From Paraburkholderia acidipaludis NBRC 101816 (GTDB lineage Bacteria > Pseudomonadota > Gammaproteobacteria > Burkholderiales > Burkholderiaceae): a DNA stretch of 64,000 nt. The position numbers were made by a program, and so were the translations under genes. Where the stretch lies: contig NZ_BAXZ01000023.1 in NCBI RefSeq assembly GCF_000684975.1, forward strand, positions 1 through 64,000, given 5' to 3'. The notes below the pieces were generated by a model. That model saw only the letters and a program-made list of their open reading frames with translations, did no database searches and was not told where the DNA came from. Every line of letters begins with the position of its first letter. Positions within the stretch are counted from its first letter, which is position 1. Below, one piece after another: positions 24,790 to 33,771 of this stretch.

Positions 24790-27700
24790 TTACTCCGCCG
24801 CCGCATCGCTTGTGCCGTCTGCACCGGCTGCACCGGTCGCGTTCCTGCTGAAGAAGTCCTCCACGCGATGCAGCGCGAGATACATCACGGGCGTCGAGAA
24901 GAGCGTGAGCAGTTGGCTCACGATCAGGCCGCCGATGATCGCGATGCCGAGCGGATGCCGCAGCTCCGAACCCATGCCGGTGCCGAAGGCGAGCGGCACG
25001 GCGCCGAACAGCGACGCCATGGTGGTCATCAGGATCGGCCGGAAGCGCAGTTCGGCGGCGCGGCGGATCGCCTCGACGGGCGCGAGTTTTTCGTTGCGTT
25101 CCAGTTCGAGCGCGAAGTCGATCATCATGATCGCGTTCTTCATCACGATGCCGATCAGCAGCACGATGCCGATCAGGCCGATGATGTCGAACTGCGTGCC
25201 GGTGATGACGAGCGCGGCCAGCGCGCCGAGCGCGGCCGAGGGGAGCGTGGAGAGGATCGTCACCGGATGGATGAAGCTCTCGTAGAGAATGCCGAGCATC
25301 AGGTACACCACGATGATGGCGGCCGCCACGAGAAAGGCTTCGTTCGCGAGCGAGGCCTGGAAGGTGGCCGCCGAGCCTTCGAGCGACGCCTGCACCGTGG
25401 GCGGCAGGCCGATGCGCTGCTCGATGCCGGAAAGATGCGAGAGCGCCGTGCCGAGCGTGTAGCCCGGCGCCAGGTTGAACGAAACGTCCGCATAGGGGAA
25501 CTGGCCCTGGCGGTTGATCGTGACGGGCGCGGGGACGAGCTTCATGGTCGCCATCGTGGCGAGCGGCGCGACGCCGCCCGAGGACGTGTCGACGTAGAGG
25601 CCGTCGAGCAGATGGGTCATGTCGCTCGATTCGCGGTTGGCCGCGAGCACGACGTGGTACTGGTTCAACTGCGTATAGATCGTCGAGACCTGGCGCTGGC
25701 CGTAGGCGTCGTACAGCACGTCGTCGATGGCCTGGGGCGTGATGCCGAGGCGCGAAGCGGTGTCGCGGTCGAAGGTCAGCTGGATCTGGTTGCCCTGCTG
25801 CATGGCCTGGCTCTGCACGTCGGCGAACGCGGGGTCCGCGCGCAGCGCCGCGATCAGCTTGCCGGTCCACTCGTTCAGCACGCCCGTGTCGATCGCCTGG
25901 AGGCCGACCCGGTAGCTCGTGGTCGAGATCGTGTCGTCGAGCGTGAGATCCTGCACGGGATGCAGGAAGAGGCGCATGCCGGCATTGCCCGCGGTCGAGT
26001 CCGAAAGGCGGCGGATCACGGCGGCGCTGCTGTCGCGGTCGCCCTTGTCTTTCAGGTTGATGAGGATGGTCCCCTGGTTCAGCGTCGGGCTCGTCTGGTT
26101 GATGCCGATGAACGAAGAGAGGCTTTCCACGGCCGGATCCTTGAGGATCTGGCCGACGAGCTGCTCCTGCTTCTTCACCATGTACTGGAACGAGATGCCG
26201 GGTGTTGCCTGCGAGATCCCTTCGACGAGGCCCGTGTCCTGCTCGGGAAAGAAGCCCTTCGGCATGAAGAACAGGATCGCGAAGGTGAGCGCCGCCGTCA
26301 CGGCCACCGAGATCAGCGTGAGCACGCGGTGCTCCAGCACCCAGCCGAGCCCCTGCACATAGCGCGTGTTGATCTTGTCGAAGAAGTCGGCGCGGTGCGC
26401 CGCGCCGTGCGCGGTGTCGTGCGGCTTGAACATGCGCGAGCACATCATCGGCGTGAGCGTGAGCGAGACGAACGCCGAGATCACGATGGCAATGGCGAGC
26501 GTGAGCGCGAACTCGCGAAAGAGCCGCCCGACCACGTCGCCCATGAAGAGCAGCGGAATCATCACGGCGATCAGCGAGACCGAGAGCGAAATGATCGTGA
26601 ATCCTATCTGTTTTGCGCCGATCAGCGCCGCATTGAGCGGCGTCTCGCCCATTTCGAGGTAGCGCGTGATGTTCTCGATCATCACGATCGCGTCGTCCAC
26701 CACGAAGCCCGTGGCCACGGTGAGCGACATCAGCGTGAGATTGTTCAGCGAAAAGCCGAGGCCGTAGGCCACCGCGAGCGTGCCGATCAGCGAGAGCGGC
26801 ACGGTCACGGCCGGAATGAGGGTGGCCGCGAGCTTGCGCAGGAAGAGGAAGATCACCATCACCACGAGCGCGACGGCCATGCCGAGCTCGTACTCGACGT
26901 CGCGCACCGAGGCGCGGATGGTTTGCGTGCGGTCGGTCAGCACGTCCACCTTCAGCGTGCCCGGCAGGCTCGCGCGCAACTGCGGCAGCAGCTTTTGCAC
27001 GCGGTCCACCACGTCGATCACGTTCGCGCCCGGCTGGCGCTGGATGTTGAGCACGATCGAGGGCGTGTCGTTGGTCCACGCGGCCTGGCGCACGTCTTCG
27101 GCGCCGTCGATGGAGTGCGCGATCTGCGAGAGGCGGACCGGCGCGCCGTTCTTGTAGGCGATCACGAGGTCCGTATAGTCCGAGGCGCTCTGCAGCTGGT
27201 CGTTGGCGCCGATCGCATACGACTGGTAGCGGCCGTCCAGGTTGCCCTTCGCCTGGTTCACGTTGGCGTCGGCGAGCGCGGTGCGCACGTCGTCGAGCGA
27301 CATGCCGAGCGAGTTGAGCATGCCCGTGTTCGTTTCCACGCGCACGGCCGGACGCTGCCCGCCGCTGATCGTCACGAGCCCCACGCCCGAGATCTGCGAG
27401 ATCTTCTGCGCGAGGCGCGTGTCGGCGAGGTCTTCGATCTTCGTGAGCGGCAGCGTTTGGGACGTGAGCGACAGTGTGAGCACCGGCGCGTCGGCCGGAT
27501 TGACCTTGCTGTAGACGGGCGGGTAGGGCAGGTTGGCCGGCAGGTAGCTCGCCGACGCATTGATGGCGGCTTGCACCTCCTGCTCCGCGACGTCGAGCGA
27601 GAGCGTGAGGTCGAATTCCAGCGTGATGACCGAAACGCCGTTCGAGCTCGTCGAGTTCATCGACTTCAGGCCCGCCATTTCGCCGAGCTGCACTTCGAGC

Positions 27701-27897
27701 GGGGCGGTGATCGACGAGCTCACCACGTCGGGCGCGGCGCCCGGGTACTGCGTGTAGACCTGGATCGTCGGGTAATCGACCTCGGGCAGCGCCGAAACGG
27801 GCAGCAGGTGATAGCCGAGCAGGCCGGCGAGCAGAATCGCCACCATCAGCAGCGCGGTGGCGATCGGCCGCTCGATGAACGGGCGCGAGATGTTCAT
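24790..27897 (-). CDS. mdtB: RND multidrug efflux permease, MdtB/MuxB type
   Basis: A 1035-residue permease, a normal length. It starts MNISRPFIERPIATALLMVA and carries the proton-relay motif ATGFVVDDAIVMIEN in TM4 and the second-half FVAAAIIVVYL-type helix repeat. The start at 27897 fits the family; an open frame 22 codons longer has no support. It lies between the adaptor gene (13 bases upstream) and the MdtC-like gene. The pair of different permeases in one operon is the mark of MdtBC/MuxBC heteromeric pumps. Confidence 0.94.
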   Translation of the reverse strand: MNISRPFIERPIATALLMVAILLAGLLGYHLLPVSALPEVDYPTIQVYTQYPGAAPDVVSSSITAPLEVQLGEMAGLKSMNSTSSNGVSVITLEFDLTLSLDVAEQEVQAAINASASYLPANLPYPPVYSKVNPADAPVLTLSLTSQTLPLTKIEDLADTRLAQKISQISGVGLVTISGGQRPAVRVETNTGMLNSLGMSLDDVRTALADANVNQAKGNLDGRYQSYAIGANDQLQSASDYTDLVIAYKNGAPVRLSQIAHSIDGAEDVRQAAWTNDTPSIVLNIQRQPGANVIDVVDRVQKLLPQLRASLPGTLKVDVLTDRTQTIRASVRDVEYELGMAVALVVMVIFLFLRKLAATLIPAVTVPLSLIGTLAVAYGLGFSLNNLTLMSLTVATGFVVDDAIVMIENITRYLEMGETPLNAALIGAKQIGFTIISLSVSLIAVMIPLLFMGDVVGRLFREFALTLAIAIVISAFVSLTLTPMMCSRMFKPHDTAHGAAHRADFFDKINTRYVQGLGWVLEHRVLTLISVAVTAALTFAILFFMPKGFFPEQDTGLVEGISQATPGISFQYMVKKQEQLVGQILKDPAVESLSSFIGINQTSPTLNQGTILINLKDKGDRDSSAAVIRRLSDSTAGNAGMRLFLHPVQDLTLDDTISTTSYRVGLQAIDTGVLNEWTGKLIAALRADPAFADVQSQAMQQGNQIQLTFDRDTASRLGITPQAIDDVLYDAYGQRQVSTIYTQLNQYHVVLAANRESSDMTHLLDGLYVDTSSGGVAPLATMATMKLVPAPVTINRQGQFPYADVSFNLAPGYTLGTALSHLSGIEQRIGLPPTVQASLEGSAATFQASLANEAFLVAAAIIVVYLMLGILYESFIHPVTILSTLPSAALGALAALVITGTQFDIIGLIGIVLLIGIVMKNAIMMIDFALELERNEKLAPVEAIRRAAELRFRPILMTTMASLFGAVPLAFGTGMGSELRHPLGIAIIGGLIVSQLLTLFSTPVMYLALHRVEDFFSRNATGAAGADGTSDAAAE

Positions 27898-27910
27898 GGG
27901 CGCGGCCTGT

Positions 27911-29074
27911 TCAGTGCGAAGCGGACGAAACAGCGGGTGACGAAACAGCCGTCGACGAGACAACCCGCATGAGCGAGCCGTTGTCGAGCTTGTCGGCGCC
28001 GTCGGTCACTACGCGCTCGCCGGGCTTCACGCTGCCGTCGGGAATGGCCGTGTTGTCGCCGCTCACCGGGCCCGCCTTCACGTTGCGCAGCACGGCCTTG
28101 TTGCCCGCGCCCACCACGAAGACGAAGTCGCCGTTGGTGCCGTGCTGGATCGCGGCGGTCGGGATCACCGGCACCTGGTCGAGCGTGTCGGCCTGCATGC
28201 TCGCGTTCACGAACTGATTCGGAAAGAGTGCGTCGCCCGCGTGGTCGAACTGGGCGCGGACCTTGACCGTGCCGGTGGTCGTGTCGACCTGGTTGTCGAG
28301 CGCGAGCAGCGTGCCGGTGGCGAGGAGCTTGCGCTTGTCGCGGTCCCAGGCCAGCACCTTCACGGGGCCGCGCGCCATGGCCTCGTGAATCTGGCCGAGG
28401 TAATCCTCCGGCACCGCATAGATCACGGTGATCGGTTCGAGCTGGGTGATGACGGCCATGCCGGTCGTGCTCGTCGTCGTCACGTAATTGCCCGGATCGA
28501 CGAGGCGCAGGCCGATCACGCCGTCCACCGGCGAAGTGATCGTGCAGTAGCTCACCTGCACCTGGAGGTTCTTGACGTTGCCCGTGTCGGCCGTGACCGT
28601 GCCTTCGTCCTGCTGCACGGTGGCTACCTGCGTGTCGAGCTGCTGCTGCGTGATCGAACCGGTCTTGATGAGCACCTGATAGCGCTTCAGGTTCAGGCGG
28701 TCGTTGGCGAGCGTGGCCTGATCGTGCACGAGCGTGCCCTGGGCCTGCTGCAGCTCGGCTTCGAGCTGGCGCGAGTCGATGTGCGCGATCACCTGGTCTT
28801 TCTTCACGCGCTGGCCTTCCCGGAAGCCGACCGAATCGAGAATGCCGTTGACCTGGGTGATCAGCGTCACGGTGCGGATGGGCGTGACGGTGCCGAGCGC
28901 GTCGATGTAGACAGGCACGTCGGCCAGCTTGACGGCGACGGCCGAAACCGGAATGCCGCGCGGCGCCGCTGCATTGCTGGCGGCAGGGCGCCGGCCGAGG
29001 AAGAACCACGCCGCGACGGCGACGAGCAGCACTGCGATAGCGAGTGCTATCCAGTTGATGTGTTTTCTATTCAT
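27911..29074 (-). CDS. mdtA: RND periplasmic adaptor (membrane-fusion) protein, MdtA type
   Basis: A 387-residue adaptor. A single N-terminal membrane anchor (WIALAIAVLLVAVAAWFFLG) is followed by the lipoyl domain halves around TLITQVNGILDSVGFREGQR, a coiled-coil hairpin (QLEAELQQAQGTLVHDQATL) and the beta-barrel and membrane-proximal domains. No lipobox, so it is anchored by the helix. The start at 29074 has GAGG upstream. It is the first gene of the pump operon and its leader is about 90 bases if the sigma54-type promoter at 29175-29190 is used. Confidence 0.93.
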   Translation of the reverse strand: MNRKHINWIALAIAVLLVAVAAWFFLGRRPAASNAAAPRGIPVSAVAVKLADVPVYIDALGTVTPIRTVTLITQVNGILDSVGFREGQRVKKDQVIAHIDSRQLEAELQQAQGTLVHDQATLANDRLNLKRYQVLIKTGSITQQQLDTQVATVQQDEGTVTADTGNVKNLQVQVSYCTITSPVDGVIGLRLVDPGNYVTTTSTTGMAVITQLEPITVIYAVPEDYLGQIHEAMARGPVKVLAWDRDKRKLLATGTLLALDNQVDTTTGTVKVRAQFDHAGDALFPNQFVNASMQADTLDQVPVIPTAAIQHGTNGDFVFVVGAGNKAVLRNVKAGPVSGDNTAIPDGSVKPGERVVTDGADKLDNGSLMRVVSSTAVSSPAVSSASH

Positions 29075-29174
29075 AACGCCTCGATCGGGACCCGTAAGCG
29101 CGCCGCCATCGCCATGCGGGTTCGATCGGAACGATCCTGGCCACGCGGAGAGGGATAAAACGCGTGCCATCCTC

Positions 29175-29190
29175 TGCAAAGGCTATGCCA
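29175..29190 (-). promoter_or_regulatory. Putative sigma54 promoter of the mdtABC operon
   Basis: On the minus strand it reads TGGCATAGCCTTTGCA, which fits the consensus TGGCACG-N4-TTGCA at all positions except 6 and 7, with GG and GC exactly 10 bases apart. The start of transcription would be near 29164, about 90 bases before the mdtA start codon. Confidence 0.75.
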
Positions 29191-29273
29191 GGCAGGGCGC
29201 AACGATGCGGCTTGGGTTTTCCGGGGGATGGCCGCGATAGGACGGCGCGCCGCTGTCGTGAAACCCAACAGGC

Positions 29274-29294
29274 CGTGTCGTGATTTGCGACACG
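29274..29294. promoter_or_regulatory. Inverted repeat, probable enhancer of the NtrC-type regulator
   Basis: CGTGTCG and CGACACG flank TGATTTG. The centre lies about 108 bases from the -12 element of the mdtA promoter and about 121 bases from that of the kinase promoter, an ideal place to activate both. A further half-like copy, TGTCGTGA, is at 29254-29261, exactly 22 bases before the TGTCGTGA of the left arm. Confidence 0.6.
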
Positions 29295-29391
29295 CGCGGG
29301 CTGGCCGCGAGTTTGTCAATGCGGGGCTGGTCGGTCGAAAAAGCCGCGCCTGGGCTTTCGCCCTCGGGCGCGCAAGGACCGTCGGCTCGCC

Positions 29392-29407
29392 TGGCACGGC
29401 TTTCGCA
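29392..29407 (+). promoter_or_regulatory. Putative sigma54 promoter of the kinase/regulator operon
   Basis: The sequence TGGCACGGCTTTCGCA fits the consensus at every defined position except one (C for T before the GC). GG and GC are 10 bases apart. Transcription would start near 29419, about 39 bases before the kinase start codon, suggesting positive autoregulation. Confidence 0.72.
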
Positions 29408-29457
29408 TCGGATAATGCCCCTTCTCCACCACCACGGAAAACCGTAACTGGACCGAC

Positions 29458-30927
29458 ATGCTCCGATCCCTACGCGGCCGGCTGATCCTGCTGCTCGTTC
29501 TCCTCGTTGGCGCGGCGCTGGCAACCGGTGTCCTGATGGTCGGGCTCTTCCACCAGTCGGCGGATGCGCTGCTGAATCAGGCCGCGGCCGAGAACACCCG
29601 CGCCTGCGACTCGATCGCGGCGGCCTACCGTACCTATAGCGAGACGCATCCGGAATTGAAGGCCGGGCTCGACAACGCCACCGTGCGCAGCCGCTTGAGC
29701 GAGCTGCTCGACGGCTCGCTGCGCAGGCGGCCCGGCATTCAGGGCGGCGTCTGGAGCGGCGAAACGGGCTCGTTCGCCTACGCGTATCCCACCTATCCCG
29801 GCGTGGTGGAGCGCACCGACCCGCCCGAAGGCGAGATGCCGCGCATTCGCGCGATCAACGAGGCCGCGCTGGCGGGCGAGCATACGATGAGCAAGCGCTA
29901 CCGCGGACAGTCGCAGACGCTGCTGCTGGCCGCGTGCCCGCTGCCCGGCCCGATTCCGCATCTGACCGCGTGGACGATGAGCTGGACGCTGACCTTCGCG
30001 GGCAGCAGCTATCACCAGCTCATGGCGGGCCTTGGCGTGCTGCTCGTCATGGTGTTGGCCGCCGCAGCGCTGCTCACGCATCTCACGATGACCTGGTCGC
30101 GCCACGTCTCGCAGATCGAGAGTGCGCTCAATGCCTACGACGTGGCCGAACTGCCGGTGCTGCCGGCCACGCGCGAGCGCGAGCTCGACCGCATCGTGCT
30201 CGCGCTGAACGAGGCCGGGCGGCGGCTTTCGGCTGCGCGCCAGCGTGCCGATACCCTCGCGCGCCAGATGGCCACGGCCGAGCGCATGGCCGCGATTGGC
30301 CGCGTGGCGGCGGGCGTCGCGCACGAAATCCGCAATCCGATTGCGGCGATGCGCCTGAAGGCGGAAAGCGCCGTGGCGGCCGGCCCCGAGCGGCAGCCGC
30401 AGGCGCTGCAGGTGATACTCGGGCAGATCGAGCGGCTCGACGCCCTCGTGCGGCGCCTCCTCAGCATCACGGAGCACGACGAGCCGCGGCGCGAGCAGGT
30501 GGCGATCGGGCCGTTTCTCGACGCGTGCCTCGCGCGGCATGCGGATCGGGCCGCGGCGAAGCAGGTTACGATGACGCGCACGGGCGACCTGCACGAGGCC
30601 CGCTTCGATCCCGATCAACTGGAGCGCGCGCTCGACAACCTGATCCTCAACGCAATCGAGGCGGCGCCTTCCGGCAGCCGTATCGTGGTGGCCGCCCGCC
30701 GCGAGCAAGACGCCACCGTCCTGGCGGTTCAGGACGAAGGCGCGGGCCCGCCCGCCGCGATTCTGGAGCACCTGTTCGAGCCGTTCGTCACAGGCCGCCC
30801 CGACGGCACGGGCCTCGGCCTCTCGATCGTGCGCGAGGTGGCGGAGGCGCACGGCGGCACGGCCCGCTTCGTGCGGCGCACGAACGGAACGACCTTCGAA
30901 ATGGTATTGCCATGGCCCACATCCTGA
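29458..30927 (+). CDS. Sensor histidine kinase of an NtrB-like two-component system
   Basis: A 489-residue membrane kinase. Helices at about 8-30 and 188-210 enclose a periplasmic sensor of about 155 residues with no recognised domain. The HisKA box VAAGVAHEIRNP carries H289, and the ATPase domain has NLILNAIEAAP (N box) and GTGLGLSIVREVAEAHGG. The start at 29458 has a weak upstream site. It overlaps the response-regulator gene by 16 bases. It would sense an envelope or chemical signal and control the divergent efflux operon; the pairing is inferred from position and promoters. Confidence 0.92.
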   Translation: MLRSLRGRLILLLVLLVGAALATGVLMVGLFHQSADALLNQAAAENTRACDSIAAAYRTYSETHPELKAGLDNATVRSRLSELLDGSLRRRPGIQGGVWSGETGSFAYAYPTYPGVVERTDPPEGEMPRIRAINEAALAGEHTMSKRYRGQSQTLLLAACPLPGPIPHLTAWTMSWTLTFAGSSYHQLMAGLGVLLVMVLAAAALLTHLTMTWSRHVSQIESALNAYDVAELPVLPATRERELDRIVLALNEAGRRLSAARQRADTLARQMATAERMAAIGRVAAGVAHEIRNPIAAMRLKAESAVAAGPERQPQALQVILGQIERLDALVRRLLSITEHDEPRREQVAIGPFLDACLARHADRAAAKQVTMTRTGDLHEARFDPDQLERALDNLILNAIEAAPSGSRIVVAARREQDATVLAVQDEGAGPPAAILEHLFEPFVTGRPDGTGLGLSIVREVAEAHGGTARFVRRTNGTTFEMVLPWPTS

Positions 30928-32264
30928 TCGTCGACGACGACGAGACCATGCGCGACGCGCTCGCCGAAGTCGTGCGCGACCTTGGCCACAGCGTCTGCCT
31001 CGCCGCGAACGGCGCGCTGGCGCTCGAACTCGTCGAGCGCGAGCCCGTGAGCGCGATGTTTCTCGATCTGCGCATGCCGGGCATCGACGGGCTGGAGGTG
31101 CTGCGCCGCCTGCGCGAGCGTCCGGACGCCCCGGCGATTGCCGTGCTCACCGCGCACGCCACGGCGTCCAACACGATCGAGGCCATGCGCCTCGGCGCTT
31201 TCGATCACCTCACCAAGCCCATTGGCCGCAACGACCTTGCCCAGGTGCTGGAGCGCATGCTTGCGAGCATCGTGGAGTCGCAGCCGCTCGTGGCGAGCAC
31301 GGAGCCCGAGACGCTGATCGGCTCGAGCGAGGCGATGCGCGCGGTGCAGAAGACCATCGGCGTGCTCGCCGACAGCGACGCCACCGTGCTGCTCACCGGC
31401 GAAACGGGCACGGGCAAGGAAGTCGTCGCGCGCGCGATCCACGAACACGGCCTGCATAATCGCGGGCCGTTCGTCGCGGTGAACTGCGCGGCGATTCCCG
31501 CGGATCTTCTGGAGAGCGAGCTGTTCGGCCATACGCGCGGCGCGTTCACGGGCGCGAGCGCCGAGCGCGAAGGCGCGTTTTGCCAGGCCGCGCACGGCAC
31601 GCTCTTTCTCGACGAGATCGGCGACATGGGCATGGCGATGCAGGCGAAGATCCTGCGCGCGCTGCAGGAGCGCGTGGTGACGCCGGTGGGCGGGCGGCCC
31701 GTGCCCGTCCAGGTGCGCGTGATCGCGGCGACGCACCGCGACCTGATGCGAGGCGTGCGCGAAGGCAGCTTCCGCGAAGACCTCTACTACCGGCTGCATG
31801 TGGTGCCGATTCATCTGCCGCCGCTTTCGGCGCGCATTGCCGACATCGTGCCGCTCGCCGAGCATTTCCTTGCGCGCGCCGGCACGCGCAAGCGGCTGTC
31901 CGCCGACGCCGCGGCGCATCTGATCCGCTACGGCTGGCCCGGCAACGTGCGCGAGCTGAAGAACGCGATGGAGCGCGTGGCCGTAATGGTGCGCGGCGAG
32001 TATATCCACGCGACCGATCTCGTGTTCCTGCAGGGCGAGCGCGCGGGCGCCGCCGATCACGTGCTCGACTGGCCCGACGAAGACCTGCCTTCCGCGCTCG
32101 CGCGCCTCGAAGAGATGCTCATACGCCGCGCGCTCAGGCATAGCGGCAATAACCGCACGGATGCGGCGCGGCGGCTGAACATCAATCGCCAGCTGCTCTA
32201 TGCGAAGCTCAAGCGCTACGGCATCGAGGTGGCGGACGACAGGGGGGGTGAGGGCGAAGACTGA
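30912..32264 (+). CDS. NtrC-family sigma54 response regulator
   Basis: A 450-residue three-domain activator. The receiver (1-120) has D52 in MFLDLRMPG as phosphoacceptor and T82/K102 at the usual places; the AAA+ domain has GETGTGKE (163-170), intact GAFTGA (210-215) and LFLDEIGDM; the Fis-type helix-turn-helix closes the protein (NNRTDAARRLNINRQLLYAK). The start ATG lies inside the end of the kinase gene. Promoters of sigma54 type face both the pump operon and its own operon, so it probably activates both. Confidence 0.94.
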   Translation: MAHILIVDDDETMRDALAEVVRDLGHSVCLAANGALALELVEREPVSAMFLDLRMPGIDGLEVLRRLRERPDAPAIAVLTAHATASNTIEAMRLGAFDHLTKPIGRNDLAQVLERMLASIVESQPLVASTEPETLIGSSEAMRAVQKTIGVLADSDATVLLTGETGTGKEVVARAIHEHGLHNRGPFVAVNCAAIPADLLESELFGHTRGAFTGASAEREGAFCQAAHGTLFLDEIGDMGMAMQAKILRALQERVVTPVGGRPVPVQVRVIAATHRDLMRGVREGSFREDLYYRLHVVPIHLPPLSARIADIVPLAEHFLARAGTRKRLSADAAAHLIRYGWPGNVRELKNAMERVAVMVRGEYIHATDLVFLQGERAGAADHVLDWPDEDLPSALARLEEMLIRRALRHSGNNRTDAARRLNINRQLLYAKLKRYGIEVADDRGGEGED

Positions 32265-32284
32265 GCCGTGCGTGCCCGGCTCTC

Positions 32285-32551
32285 TCAGCTTCGTCCCGAA
32301 TGCCTGAGGCGCTTGATCACGAGTATGCAGAACGCGGGCACATGCACGACACCTGCGCCACTGGCGATCACGACCCACGGCGGCGCCAGCGGCCCGGCCA
32401 GCATCGCGCAGATCACGCCGAACAGGAGGCCGACCGCCAGCAGCACAGCATGCGCGACGAAGCGCTTGCGGCCGGCCACCGTAAAGCGGGGAATGCTGGC
32501 GTGGACATAGCCGATGATCAGCAGGGCGGCGGTGGTAATGGCGGGAAACAT
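32285..32551 (-). CDS. Small membrane protein of unknown function
   Basis: An 88-residue protein with three hydrophobic segments (about 4-18, 34-56, 60-80) and a basic C-terminal tail, so probably an inner-membrane protein. I do not recognise the family. GGAAAG lies 13 bases upstream of the ATG, which is rather far. Codon use is GC3-rich and the hydrophobic pattern is regular, supporting a real gene. It converges on the response-regulator gene, with 20 bases between the stops. Confidence 0.6.
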   Translation of the reverse strand: MFPAITTAALLIIGYVHASIPRFTVAGRKRFVAHAVLLAVGLLFGVICAMLAGPLAPPWVVIASGAGVVHVPAFCILVIKRLRHSGRS

Positions 32552-32731
32552 ATCGATATCTGTACTTTCCAGGTTCGGGAGTATGTCACGTGCGGCGCCG
32601 CAAGGCGCGCGCCCGCGCCAGGCATGGCTTCGAGGCTTGCGGCGGGCTGACCGTTGGCCCGAAGCAACGTAGTCATTCCGTCAGGTGTTCGCGAGACAAT
32701 AGATCGACGAACCCGACCATCCGACTCGTTG

Positions 32732-33481
32732 ATGCCTAACCCAGACTCTCAAGCAGCCAACACGCTGGCCAACGCCGCCGCGACGCTCATGAACCGGCTC
32801 TACGACAGCGGCGCGCGACTCATGCGGCGCATCTACGACCGGCGCCTGCACGATGCGGCCGTACTCGACGCCACGCGTCATTTCCCCGACGCCGAACGCT
32901 TCGTGGCGAACTGGCAGGCGATACGCGCCGAGGCGCTCGAAGTCGCGACGAGCCTTCGCCGCATCCCGCGCTTTCACGAAATCATGCGGGAGCAGGCCGA
33001 CATCTCGGCCAACGACGGACGCGACTGGCGCATGTACATCATGCAGGCTTACGGTGTGCGCTTTGCGCGCAATCTCGCGCGTTGTCCCACGCTCGCGGCC
33101 GTCGTGGCCCAGTCGCCCGACGTGCTTTCGGCTTCGTTTTCCTTTCTTGCGCCGGGCAAGCACGTTCCGCCGCATCGCGGGCCGTTTCGCGGCATTCTGC
33201 GCGGTTATCTCGTGCTCTCGATGCCGCTCGACGCCGACGGGCGACCTGCCGCGACGCTGACCGTCGACGGCCGCGACCATCGTCTGCACGACGGCGAATT
33301 CATGTTGTGGGACGACACATTCGAGCACGAAGTGCGCAACGCCAGCGACGAAGTGCGCGTCGTGCTGCTGCTCGACATTCGCCGCCGCCGCATGCCGCGC
33401 GACATGCGCCTTCTATCGGGGGCGGTGATCGCACTCGTGCGGCTGGGGATTTATTTGCGCGGTTCGAGGATTGCGGTTTAG
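32732..33481 (+). CDS. Aspartyl/asparaginyl beta-hydroxylase family dioxygenase (LpxO-like)
   Basis: A 249-residue Fe(II)/2-oxoglutarate oxygenase. The double-stranded beta-helix core shows HVPPHRGPFRGILRGYL (first His and the 2-oxoglutarate-binding Arg region) and DDTFEHEVRN (second His). The family includes LpxO, which hydroxylates lipid A acyl chains, and aspartyl hydroxylases; the basic N-terminus (LMRRIYDRRL) suggests membrane proximity as in LpxO. The start at 32732 has no good ribosome site; a start 19 codons downstream (MNRLYDSG) is possible. It stands alone. Confidence 0.85.
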   Translation: MPNPDSQAANTLANAAATLMNRLYDSGARLMRRIYDRRLHDAAVLDATRHFPDAERFVANWQAIRAEALEVATSLRRIPRFHEIMREQADISANDGRDWRMYIMQAYGVRFARNLARCPTLAAVVAQSPDVLSASFSFLAPGKHVPPHRGPFRGILRGYLVLSMPLDADGRPAATLTVDGRDHRLHDGEFMLWDDTFEHEVRNASDEVRVVLLLDIRRRRMPRDMRLLSGAVIALVRLGIYLRGSRIAV

Positions 33482-33771
33482 GTCCGCTCGCGGGATTTAA
33501 CGCATATTTAACCGATGTATCCGGCTTACAGCCGCTTTATTACCCGGCATTACCCCGGCGATTGGCGCACGCGGCCGCAGCGGCCCGCGAGTTCCGGCAA
33601 ACACGCTCTCCGGCCGGTGATCGTGCGTTCGCGGCGCCCACGCTTACACGGACGTTTACTTACACTCCGCAAAAACTTTTCATCGTGCAAGCCGTTAGCC
33701 TTGGGTCACGGCCTGAGTCTCTTTGTCGTCTTCGCGCCGGCTCCCCCATTCAACGCTTTGCACGATAAAAC

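Noticed and set aside
20003..27079. A single open frame of more than 2300 codons on the minus strand
   Set aside because: Only its last 518 codons are the outer-membrane channel; the rest is read in a wrong frame through the two permease genes, stays open because of high GC, and is rich in Arg, His and Ala.
21586..27972. Two open frames of over 1000 codons on the plus strand opposite the RND permeases
   Set aside because: They mirror the codon structure of the permease genes, give His/Arg/Glu-rich translations without domains, and have no ribosome sites.
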